A stretch of 64,000 nucleotides of DNA from Diacronema lutheri (Eukaryota; Haptophyta; Pavlovophyceae; Pavlovales; Pavlovaceae), in NCBI GenBank assembly GCA_019448385.1, contig JAGTXO010000007.1:682001-746000 (forward strand), given 5' to 3'. Shown piece after piece: positions 56,107 to 64,000 of the stretch; the stretch's first letter is position 1; each line of letters begins with the position of its first letter. The notes under the pieces are model-generated. The model was not told where the DNA came from and did no database searches. It saw only the letters and a list, made by a program, of their open reading frames with translations. The position numbers and the translations under genes are program-made.

Positions 56107-56502
56107 TCGAGCGCCACAAGCAATCCTCGGGAGCCGGTGGCCCAACCCAACCCAACGATCTTCGTCGCCACCCTTCGCGCGTTTTCCGTTCGCGCCCAAG
56201 CAGACAATGAGACCACAATCTCGGTGCTGCTCGGCGCGATGATGGGCCTCAGCGGCTCGGTGGCGATCGTGCTCTACGTGCGCGCGCGACGTCGCGAGGT
56301 GCAGCACGGGCGCGTGGCGACGCCGCGCATCATCCAGCGCCAGCTCGAGCTGCAGCTGCCGTGGGGCCGGCCGGACGAGGCATCCGTCGCCTCGCGTGCC
56401 GAAACGCCGGGCGTCGAGGCCGCGTCGCGCTCGGTGCGCGACGCGGCGCCCGAGCCGGACCCGGACGAGGGCTACGTGCGCGTGGCGAGCGCGGCGTTCT
56501 GA
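56107..56502 (+). CDS. Small single-pass membrane protein, probably C-terminal part
   Basis: In the frame that ends at the TGA at 56500-56502, about 115 residues look coding: one membrane helix (ISVLLGAMMGLSGSVAIVLYV), a basic stop-transfer (RARRREVQ) and a cytosolic tail ending YVRVASAAF. The 5' end is unclear, as no good ATG precedes the helix without overlapping the divergent helicase gene, so an upstream exon is possible. No family is recognised. Confidence 0.35.
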   Translation, partial: SSATSNPREPVAQPNPTIFVATLRAFSVRAQADNETTISVLLGAMMGLSGSVAIVLYVRARRREVQHGRVATPRIIQRQLELQLPWGRPDEASVASRAETPGVEAASRSVRDAAPEPDPDEGYVRVASAAF

Positions 56503-56606
56503 GGCGCGCACGACGTCGCCCAGCCAGAGCAGCCCGGGGCGGGGCGAGTCCGGCTGCGCGGAGGTCCGGCTCGAGCGGGCGGGCGCCATGCTCTGAGGCG
56601 CCGCCG

Positions 56607-56910
56607 CTTTCTAAAAGGGTGTAGGGTGTAGGGTGTAGGATGCAAAACAAGCCCTCCCCACATTTGGGCCCGACGTCATTCCTTCTTCGAAGCCGTGACG
56701 TTACTCACATACGAGTACTTTTACTTAGTGTAGGATGTATCTATTCTCTAAGTATTTGCATAGTGTAGGGTGTAGGATAAGTACGGTTACGAAAGTCCTA
56801 CAGGGAGTGAAGGAATGACGCTGTGACGAAAGAAGGAATGACGTCGGGCCCAGATGTGGGGAGGGCTTGTTTTGCATCCTACACCCTACACCCTACACCC
56901 TTTTGAAAAG
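56607..56910 (+). mobile_element. Non-autonomous TIR element (MITE-like), copy 1
   Basis: Terminal inverted repeats of about 80 bp: CTTTCTAAAAGGGTGTAGGG ... CCCTCCCCACATTTGGGCCC at the left, and the complement at the right. The ends carry GTGTAGGG three times, like a telomere-type repeat but internal. The core is AT-rich and has no coding capacity. Confidence 0.8.
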
Positions 56911-57157
56911 CGACGGCGCCTCAGAGCATGGCGGCTCGACAGCATGGCGCCTATACAGCATGGCGTCGTCCAGCGTCACGCCGCGTCGTGGTCCTGCCGC
57001 TCCTCCGTGGCGCACGGATGGCGCTCCTCCGTGACGCAGCCGAACGACGTCGCGGCGTCACGGCCCGGGCGCAGTCGCCATCCTGGACGCCACGCTGGAC
57101 GACGCCATGCTGTCGAGGCGCCATGCTGTCGAGCCGCCATGCTCCGAGGCGCCGCCG

Positions 57158-57462
57158 CTTTCTAAAAGGGTGTAGGGTGTAGGGTGTAGGATGCAAAACA
57201 AGCCCTCCCCACATTTGGGCCCGACGTCATTCCTTCTTTCGTCACAGCGTCATTCCTTCTCCCCCCTATGGGACTTTCATAACCGTACTTATCCTACACC
57301 CTACACTATGCAAATACCTAGAGAATAGATACATCCTACACTAAGTAAAGGTACTCGTATGTGAGTAACGTCACGGCTTCGAAGAAGGAATGACGTCGGG
57401 CCCAAATGTGGGGAGGGCTTGTTTTGCATCCTACACCCTACACCCTACACCCTTTTAGAAAG
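57158..57462 (-). mobile_element. Non-autonomous TIR element (MITE-like), copy 2, inverted
   Basis: Reverse complement of copy 1 along its whole length, including the AT-rich core (CTAGAGAATAGATACATCC against GGATGTATCTATTCTCTAAG), with few differences. So the two copies are very recent or arose by one inverted duplication. Confidence 0.8.
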
Positions 57463-57884
57463 CGGCGCCGAAGGTGGGAGGATGCCACCCGTATGCGCGC
57501 GTTTGAACGTGCGCGGACGGCCGTTGGCTTCGCGCCCTTTCGCCCACGGTTTGCGCGCCAACGGACCAGTCCTCCGCGGGCGCCGCGCATCGTCTCAGGG
57601 GCGGTCGGTGTGGTACGCCGCGCGCATCGTCAGCGCCGCGGCGTCGAGCTCGGCGAGCGAGGGCGCGTACGTGACGCCGCTCAGCACCTCGTCCGCGCCC
57701 GCCCTCGTCGCGCTCGCCGCCTCCGCAGTGCGCGCAGGCGGCTTCGTGACGGCACGCGAGGCCACGCCGCGCGCCGCAGGTGCCTTCGCGCGCTGCATCG
57801 TCTGTCTGCCGGTCCGACGCGCTCTGCTCTGAACGAACGGACGGCACGCCCGACGAGATCTCGTCGCGTGCACGCTCGCACAGC

Positions 57885-58717
57885 ATGTACCCCCAGAACG
57901 TCTCCGAGCTGCTGCCCGACGAGATCTTCGGCGACGAGCTGCTCGTCGACCGGCACTACCGCGTGCGCATCCTTCAGCGCGTCGCCCGCCGCCGCGATGC
58001 GGCCGAGGCCAACTTTTGGCTCGACGGCGGGCCCGCCGACTCGGTCGTCGGCGCGTGCATGTGCGGCCGAATCTACGCGCTCAAGTGCATGGGCCGGCTC
58101 GTCCGCGGCGCCCGGATCCTCGCGCTGCTGCGCAAAAATGTGGCGCTCGCCACGTGCCGCGCACACCTCATGGGCCACATGCTCCAGCGCATCGTCGGCG
58201 ACAGCGGCGTCGCGCGGCTGCTGCAGCTGGTTGCAGCTCGTTCGCGAGGATCACGACACGCTCAACGCCGAGCACCAGGCCTTGGAAGCACAGCATGACA
58301 CCGGCCAAGTCATGCGACGGCATGTGCGCGCGCGCCGACGCGCTCTCCAAGGACCTCGCACGGGCGCACGAGCACGCTCACAAGCTCGATGGCTATCTGG
58401 TGTGGTGCAGCGAGCGCCTCGGTGAGAGTGACTCTTTCAACGGAGCGCTCGAGAACCTGAACACGCGGTGCAGCATGAGATGTGCTGGCTCCACGCCGAG
58501 ATGTCGTCGCTCGTTGCGAGTTCGCCCGAGGCTTACGCGAACGACAGCGAGGCCACCGACTTCAAGGACCACGGCGTGTGCGTCGAGTTCGATGTCTTCA
58601 ACCGCGACGGGGTCGAGGGCGCGCCCGTGCCCGCGACCGCGCCCACGAAGGCAGAGCCGGGCATCGAGTCCGAGTGCATCGCGCCCGCACAGGCAGAGCC
58701 GGGCAGCGAGTCCGAAG

Positions 58718-58750
<33 letters not shown>

Positions 58751-58920
58751 GGCAGAGCCGCGCACCGAGCCCAAGTGAGCCAACGTGCCGCCGAACTCGC
58801 CCAAGCTCTCGTCGGTCGACAGTCAGGCCACCGAGTACAAGACCTCCTACGCGAACTCACGTGCTCGCCACCTGCAACGCCTCGAGTTTACGCACGCGTT
58901 CGAGTCTGTGCAGGCCGAGG
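57885..58920 (+). pseudogene. Unrecognised gene, frame disrupted
   Basis: The ATG at 57885 opens a good coding-like stretch (MYPQNVSELLPDEIFGDELLVDRHYRVRIL ... ALLRKNVALATCRAHLMGHML). At about 58235 the coding character moves to another frame (ADALSKDLARAHEHAHKLDGYLVWCSERLG), and at about 58470 to a third (MCWLHAEMSSLVASSPEAYAND ... VCVEFDVFNRDGVEG), ending in Pro/Arg repeats near 58740. This fits two single-base indels or two tiny missed introns. No domain is recognised. The promoter-like repeat copy B follows. Confidence 0.4.
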
Positions 58921-58944
58921 TCGCTTAGCCAAAGCGCGCCAAGG

Positions 58945-59468
58945 TTCCGGCCACCGGCGCATCGAGGCGCTGGCTGCGCAACACGGCCGTGCGCAACACC
59001 CGCAGCTCGGCCAACGGCAAGTAGCGCGCCGGCGCAGCGCACGGTATGCCGCGGCGAGCTCAGTCGCGAAGAGTGTCCGACTGGCCGCGCCCTCCACGGG
59101 GTGCACGCGCACTCGGCGCGGTCCGGTCAGTCAGGGGGCCTCAGCTTGCGCGATGCCAGTTGCGAGCCCCCCCGGAATCCGCCATTCTATTCTACTAGGC
59201 GTAAATCACCCAAGCCCTTCCGGTCGCCCGCATTCCGGGGTCGGACCCGCCGTCGGCCCGGCTCGGGCCCTCCGTCCGCCGCGCCCGCTCGACCCCGAAT
59301 TCTACTCCAAATCGGCCGGTCAGGAGGGTGTCTCGGTCCTAGGCTCGTCATAAGCCTCGCCCCGACCCCTCGAGCGCTCATTGGCTGGCTTTTACCCCTT
59401 GATTGTACGACCCGGGTCGTACTCTCAGCCTTACACTGGCCGGACCAGCCCGGACCGCGCCCTATATA
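58945..59468 (+). repeat. Promoter-like dispersed repeat, copy B
   Basis: Matches copy A (5597-6093). ATTGGCTGG at 59380 and CTATATA at 59462 are kept. Here a rightward gene follows (start at 59861), so this copy may act as its promoter. Confidence 0.8.
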
Positions 59469-59546
59469 CGCATCTCACGATGACGGCGGCCGAGTATGGG
59501 AACACCACAATGAGTCCGCAGACAAAACCCGGTGGCAGCCGGCATG

Positions 59547-59570
59547 CCCCCCCCCCCCCCCCCCCCCCCC
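59547..59570. repeat. Poly-C tract (24 nt)
   Basis: C run in the probable 5' leader of the following rightward frame. Confidence 0.95.
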
Positions 59571-59792
59571 TCTCCCCCTCTCACGAACAAACGAGTGCGC
59601 ATCGCGAGCGGGCCGCCCGCCCCGACGAGGGCAGGTGCGCGGCAGAAGCCGCACGGCCACCCGCGCCGAGGCGGCACGAGACCCCCCATGTGACGACGCC
59701 GTGCGCATCGCTCGCTGGTGACCGGGATGCACGGGGATCGACGACATTGGTGGCTACTCGATTCCCCCGCAGCTGGTGCTGACCCTCCTGAC

Positions 59793-59809
59793 GTAAGCGC
59801 CGTTAGTGC
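59793..59809 (+). repeat. Diverged copy of the 17-nt motif
   Basis: GTAAGCGCCGTTAGTGC, two mismatches to the consensus, 52 nt before the ATG at 59861. Its orientation relative to the gene is opposite to the copies upstream of the three glycan genes. The upstream flank again has GGTGCTGACCCTCCTG, similar to the flank at 3621-3636. Confidence 0.7.
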
Positions 59810-59860
59810 TTTAATAAGCCAGTACTACTCATATGGAGGGTACACATAAATAAAGGCGGC

Positions 59861-62800
59861 ATGGCTGGCGCGCGCCCGTGGGGTGTCGAGCTGCTTTCGC
59901 CGCCGCCGCGCGCTGACGGCGCGCTCATCACGCTCGTCGCGCCGCGCAGCACCCCGCCGCGCGTCACCATCCCGCCCCGCGCCCTCGGCGCCGGCGCGCA
60001 CGCCGCCTCGCACGCGGCCGGCGCGACACTGGGCGGCGCGCTCTCGTTCGAGCGGCTCGTCGTCGCCAAGCTCGACCTCGCCGCGTCGCTTGGCGCCACG
60101 CCGCGCCGTCCGGCGGCGCTCGATTTTGTGGGTGCAGCGCCTGCTCGCGCTGCGCTGCGAACGGCCCAGCCGCGGCGGCGCGCGGGCGCGCTCGATCTCG
60201 CGGCCTCATTTGGCGGGGGGCCAAGCTTGGCGCGACTCGATAGGGCGGCCGTGCAATCTACCGCGCGCACCGCCAACCTGCGCCACCTGCGGTTCGTTCC
60301 GTCGTTTGCTCTGCGCGTCGCGGGCGCCGCGGCATTACGCGCCGCGCTCGCGCGCACGTCGCACGCGCGGCACGCCGCGCCGCGCGGCCTGCTCCGTGCG
60401 CGCGTGTGCCACTGGCGCGGCCGCCGGCTGCGCGAGCGCCTCACGCGCTGGCGACGCGTCGCGCGCTTGTCAAACGACGGGCGTACGGGCGTTGTGGTTG
60501 CTGGCCGCACGCTGCTCGCGCGGCTCGACGGCGCATTCGGCCGCTGGGCGGCGCGAGCGCCTGCGGCGACGCGCGCTGCGTGCGCTTCGCCGGACGGCGC
60601 CGCGCGCGCTCGCGCCGTGCGGCGCGCGCTGGCGCGCTGGCAGCTGCGGGCCCCGGTGGCTGCGTTTGGCCGGGCGCCCGATCCGCGCGCTCTCGCGTGG
60701 GCGAGCGGCGCGCTGCGCACCTGGCGGCGTCGCGCCGTCGGTGCGAGGGCGCGCAACGCACTCGACGAGCGCGCCGCGGGCGCGCGCGCGCGCGCGGCCG
60801 CGCGTCGGTGGCGGCGCGCGGCCCAGGCGGTGCGATATGCGGCGCGCGCTCACGCCGCGCTCGCGCGTGCGCGCCGCGAACGCGCCCTGGCCGCCCTCAC
60901 CGCCCTCGCCAAGGCGCGCGGGGCGGCCGCACGCTTGGCGGCGGCGACCGCGAGGCGCTCGCGCGCGCGGCGTGGCGTCGCCGCGCTGCGCGCGTGGGGC
61001 GGTGGTGGCGCGCTGTCGCCGGCGGCGCGAATGGCCGCGCTCGCCTCGGCGCTTGCCGCGGCAGCGCCGGCGCCGGCCGAGCCGCTGCTGCGCCGTGCGC
61101 TGCTCCGCTGGAGCACGCTGAGCGACGCGGCGCTCAAGGTGACCGCCGCGCGCGCGTGGCGTGCCGTGCGCGCGCTCTCCGCGCGCGCGGCACGCCGGCG
61201 CGCGCGTGCGGCCGGCGCACGCACGGGTGATGCCGCGCTCGCGCGCCGTGCGCTCGTGCGGCTGCGCGAGGCGCGCGAGCAACGCGCGGTGCTCGCGGGC
61301 GGTCGAGCGTGGCTGGACCGCTGGCGTTTTGTGCGCGCGCTGTTGCGCGCCGCCGTCGGCCGCGCCGAAGCGGCAGAGCGTCGCGCGCTCGCAGTCGGTG
61401 CTCTCGCGCGCGGCGCGCTCGGCCGCTGCCGGCGCGGCGCGGCAGCGCGCGCGGCACGCGCTGAGCTCGGCGCCCGCGCCGCCGCGGCGGCCGCCGCGCG
61501 CACGCGCCGCCGCCTCGGCGCGCGTCGCGCGCTCGGCGCGTGGGGCCGCGCGCTCGACGGTGCCGGCGGCGTGCGCGCGCGCGCGCGGCGCGCGCGCGTG
61601 GCGCGCTGGCGCGCGGCCGTCCGGCGCGGCGTGCGCACGTGGCGGGCGCGCGCGGTGCACGCGTGCGAGCGGCGGCTCGCGCGTGCAGCCGGGGCGATCG
61701 CGGCGGCCGCGTGGCGCGACGCACGCGATGTTGCGCGCGCCTCCGCCGCGTGGCGCGACGCCGCGCGCGCGTGGGCCGCAGGGCGCGCGGCGCGCAACGC
61801 GCGCCGGCGGCGCGCGGCCGGGCCGGCCGCACGCGCAAGCCTCGGCCGGTGGGCCCGTGCGGCCGCGGCACGAGCGGACGGTGGCGCGAGGCGCGCGGCC
61901 GCTGTGCGCGCGTTGCGCGGCGCGCGCGGGGCGCACTCCGCCGTGACGGCGCTCGCGCTGTGGCGTGCGGCCGTTGACTTTGCGCGGCTGCAGGACGCTG
62001 CGACAGGCGTCGCGCGCGGCCGGGCGAGCGCTGCGACGCTCGACGCGTGGGCGAGCGCAACGGCCCAAACGCGGGTGCTGCGGCTGCGCGGTGCCGCGCT
62101 TGCCGCGCGCGGCCGCCGATTGCGCCTGCGCGCGGGCGCGTGGGCGTTCGCGCACGCGGCCGCGGACGCGCCGCTGCGCGCGCGCGCGCCCTTCTACTGG
62201 GGCGAGGTTGCGGCGGCCGTGGCCGACCGCCCGCCCGCGTGGGGCGCTGCGCTGCGCCGGTGGCTGCGCCGTTGGGCGCGCCGAACCGGGCGCGCCACCA
62301 GCCTGCTCGCCTGCGCGCACGCGGCCGCCGATGCACGGCGCAGCGCACTGCTCCCGCGAGGCCTCCACGCGCTCGTGCGCGGCGCGGCCGCGCCCGCGCG
62401 CCGCGTGGCCGCGCTCGCGCGCCTCGCGCGCCGACGCGGCGTGCGCGCGCTGCGCGCGGCGGCGTTCGCGCGAGCCGAGGACGTGCGCGCTCGCGCCGCG
62501 CGCGCCGCACGCGCGCGCGCTTTGATGTACACCTTTCGCAGCGCCGCGCTCTACGCTGCGGCGGTGCGATGGCGACACGTCGCGGCGCTCCGGCGCGCAA
62601 CGTCCGGGCGGAGGCTGCGGCCGCGCGCCGGCGACGTGGTGGCCGTGGTCCCCGGCTTGGCGATCAGCGCGCCCGGGCGCGCGCCGCGCGAGGCGACCGA
62701 GGTGGAGGCCGAGGCGGTCGTCGCCGCGCGCGCGGCCGAGCGGCTCGCCGCCGCACGACCTGGCGCGGACGGCGCTGCGGCCGGCGGCACGGCCGCAGCC

Positions 62801-64000
62801 GCGGCGGCCGCCGCGGCGGCGCTCGGCGCGCTCCGTCGACGCGCGACGCAGCGTGCGGAGGCCGCCGCCTCCGCCGAGGCGCTTGGCGAGCTCGCAAGCC
62901 GAGCGTCGGTGCGCCGCGCCGTGCGCGCGGCGTGGCTACGCGCGCGCGCTGCGGACGGCGCGCACGCGCTCGGCGCGCTCGGCGCGGCGGCCGCGCTGGC
63001 GCGTGCCGGGGAGGCGGTCGGTGCAGCGGTCGGCGCGGCAGCGCGCCGCACCGCGCTGCGCGAGCTTCGCGCGGCCGCTGCGCTGCGCGCCTCTGAGGCG
63101 GCCGTGCACTCGGCCACGCGCCGCCGGCGCTGCGCGGCGCCGCTGGGCAGTTGGGGACGCCGCGCGCGCTCGGCGCGCGCGCTCGGCCGCTGGCTCGGCG
63201 GCGGTGGTGGCGCGCCGGCGGCGCAGCGCGGCGTGCTCCGCGTGTGGCGCGCACGCGCGGCGCCTGCGACGCTCGCGCGCTCGAGCGCGCGCGCGCGCGT
63301 GCTGCGCCAGGGCGTGCGCACGCTCGCCGCGCACGCGGGCGCCGCGGCGGCCGTTGGGGCCGCACGCGTGCGCGGCGCCGCGCTCACGCATCGACGCGTT
63401 TTGGCAAGCGCGCTTGCGCGGCTGCGCTCGGCCGCGCCCGACCTCGGGCGCGCGGCCGCGCTGCGCGCCACCGCCGCGACCGCCGCCGCTGCGCCCGCCG
63501 TCGCCGAGCGTCGCGCAGCGGAGGCGCGCGCCGCGGCGGCGGACGCGCTCCGCCGCGTGCGCGCGCTCACGCCGCCGCGAGCTGGCCGCTTTGCGCGCCA
63601 GCCGGCGGCGCGCACGCTCGCGCGGCTGCGCGCGCGCACGCTCGCGCGCGCCGCAGTCTCGCGCGCGCTTGCGAGCGCGCCGCCGGCTGGCGTGCGCGTT
63701 GCGCACGCGCACTGGCGATCCTCCGTGCACGAGTACCGGCCGGCGCGCGACGCGCTTGCGCGCCGGCTCGGCGCGGCCGCGCTGCGGCCGCTCGACGTCG
63801 GCGTCGGCCCGCAACGCGCGCCCGCCGAGGCGGATTTGGGCGAGGCGGAGAGCGCCGTCGCGCGCGCGTTCGACGCAGCAGGGGCGACGTGGCCGCTCGC
63901 GAGCGAAGACGCGGGCGTGCTGCGCGCCGCGCGCGCGACGGGCACGGCGCGGACAGGCGGCGCGCACGCAGCGGTCGCCGTTGCGGTGGCACGTCTCGTC
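59861..64000 (+). CDS. Ala/Arg-rich tryptophan-repeat protein, Sfi1-like (incomplete, runs off right edge)
   Basis: From ATGGCTGGCGCG at 59861 the frame is open to the window end, at least 1,380 residues. The N-terminal ~140 residues are mixed (PWGVELLSPPPRADGALITL, LSFERLVVAKLDLAASLGA, LRHLRFVPSFALRV). The rest is a helical repeat of about 23-45 residues centred on L-x-x-W-R/x-x-x-A: ALARWQLRA, LRTWRRRAV, LGAWGRALD, VARWRAAV, VRTWRARAV, LGRWARAA, LGSWGRRA, LRVWRARA and about 17 more. This is the pattern of Sfi1-type centrin-binding repeats (AxxLLxxFxxWR) of basal-body and centrosome fibres. Both strands are Arg/Ala-rich here, but the regular tryptophans (a single-codon amino acid) occur only in this frame. 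A few introns may be hidden. Confidence 0.55.
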   Translation, partial: MAGARPWGVELLSPPPRADGALITLVAPRSTPPRVTIPPRALGAGAHAASHAAGATLGGALSFERLVVAKLDLAASLGATPRRPAALDFVGAAPARAALRTAQPRRRAGALDLAASFGGGPSLARLDRAAVQSTARTANLRHLRFVPSFALRVAGAAALRAALARTSHARHAAPRGLLRARVCHWRGRRLRERLTRWRRVARLSNDGRTGVVVAGRTLLARLDGAFGRWAARAPAATRAACASPDGAARARAVRRALARWQLRAPVAAFGRAPDPRALAWASGALRTWRRRAVGARARNALDERAAGARARAAARRWRRAAQAVRYAARAHAALARARRERALAALTALAKARGAAARLAAATARRSRARRGVAALRAWGGGGALSPAARMAALASALAAAAPAPAEPLLRRALLRWSTLSDAALKVTAARAWRAVRALSARAARRRARAAGARTGDAALARRALVRLREAREQRAVLAGGRAWLDRWRFVRALLRAAVGRAEAAERRALAVGALARGALGRCRRGAAARAARAELGARAAAAAAARTRRRLGARRALGAWGRALDGAGGVRARARRARVARWRAAVRRGVRTWRARAVHACERRLARAAGAIAAAAWRDARDVARASAAWRDAARAWAAGRAARNARRRRAAGPAARASLGRWARAAAARADGGARRAAAVRALRGARGAHSAVTALALWRAAVDFARLQDAATGVARGRASAATLDAWASATAQTRVLRLRGAALAARGRRLRLRAGAWAFAHAAADAPLRARAPFYWGEVAAAVADRPPAWGAALRRWLRRWARRTGRATSLLACAHAAADARRSALLPRGLHALVRGAAAPARRVAALARLARRRGVRALRAAAFARAEDVRARAARAARARALMYTFRSAALYAAAVRWRHVAALRRATSGRRLRPRAGDVVAVVPGLAISAPGRAPREATEVEAEAVVAARAAERLAAARPGADGAAAGGTAAAAAAAAAALGALRRRATQRAEAAASAEALGELASRASVRRAVRAAWLRARAADGAHALGALGAAAALARAGEAVGAAVGAAARRTALRELRAAAALRASEAAVHSATRRRRCAAPLGSWGRRARSARALGRWLGGGGGAPAAQRGVLRVWRARAAPATLARSSARARVLRQGVRTLAAHAGAAAAVGAARVRGAALTHRRVLASALARLRSAAPDLGRAAALRATAATAAAAPAVAERRAAEARAAAADALRRVRALTPPRAGRFARQPAARTLARLRARTLARAAVSRALASAPPAGVRVAHAHWRSSVHEYRPARDALARRLGAAALRPLDVGVGPQRAPAEADLGEAESAVARAFDAAGATWPLASEDAGVLRAARATGTARTGGAHAAVAVAVARLV

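Larger units (their letters stand above)
56580..57480. repeat. About 890-bp near-perfect palindrome
   Basis: Two inverted ~305-bp elements (next entries) flank a central 247 nt that is itself palindromic: GAGCATGGCGGCTCGACAGC at about 56925 and its complement at about 57110-57140, with the centre near 57030. The GCCATGCTC-GAGGCGCCGCC phrase also occurs at both outer sides. Confidence 0.9.

Noticed and set aside
56607-57462. Telomere or subtelomere because of GTGTAGGG repeats
   Set aside because: Only three units each, always at the ends of inverted ~305-bp elements and facing both ways; they belong to the terminal repeats.
60470-62600. Minus-strand frames of 500-700 codons opposite the tryptophan-repeat frame
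   Set aside because: Arg/Ala-rich without pattern, whereas the plus frame shows regular tryptophans and continues to the window edge.

Overview
The window is nuclear DNA of a unicellular alga with a very GC-rich genome, most likely a haptophyte (Pavlova/Diacronema-like or a prymnesiophyte). This is inferred, not proven. Genes lie on both strands and are short and close together. Several have 100-200 nt introns that start GTGCGCG and end GCAG and are filled with CG repeats. A bS21 ribosomal protein has a signal-peptide-plus-transit leader, as expected for a complex plastid. At least a dozen pure G or C runs of 16-58 nt are scattered through it.

Left part (1-32.9 kb): host genes. A secretory glycan set stands out: two polysaccharide-pyruvyl-transferase-like proteins (one with two in-frame TGAs), a sulfatase fused to a sulfotransferase-like domain, a GT61-like enzyme, a GT25-like enzyme, and a five-exon GDP-L-fucose synthase that would supply GDP-fucose. 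Between them are housekeeping genes: a LIN9/DIRP protein of the MuvB/DREAM complex, a twin-CX9C DUF3128/EMI1 protein, plastid bS21, an SLC36/AAAP amino-acid transporter, an Mpv17/PMP22 protein, two proline-rich surface proteins, an LRR protein and two conserved proteins of unknown function. A 17-nt motif, GTAAGCGTCGTTAGTAT, recurs six times, four times as two inverted pairs; three of the glycan genes have it in the same orientation just upstream of their start.

Middle (33.0-56.1 kb): a minus-strand cassette that looks like one large mobile element or a fossil of one. Reading right to left it holds a broken ssDNA-binding-like protein fused to a Pif1 helicase, a poorly resolved stretch, then an enormous continuous frame. 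That frame carries a Ulp1/C48-like cysteine protease domain, a 57-bp repeat array, a YqaJ-type exonuclease, a chromodomain and the N-terminal part of a Fanzor (eukaryotic TnpB) protein. Across a 128-nt intron it joins in phase to the Fanzor RuvC/zinc part. A second, broken Fanzor copy lies inverted at 27.0-28.6 kb. Both copies keep about 180 nt of conserved 3' flank, a candidate guide-RNA/element-end segment.

Right part (56.1-64 kb): a small membrane protein; an ~890-bp palindrome made of two inverted ~305-bp TIR elements; an unrecognised frame-disrupted gene; the second copy of a ~500-bp repeat carrying CCAAT and TATA boxes; and an Ala/Arg-rich frame, open to the window edge, with about 25 tryptophan-centred repeats resembling Sfi1 centrin-binding helices.

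Long open frames are weak evidence at this base composition, because stops are rare on every frame. Calls rest on recognisable domains, splice signals and phase.
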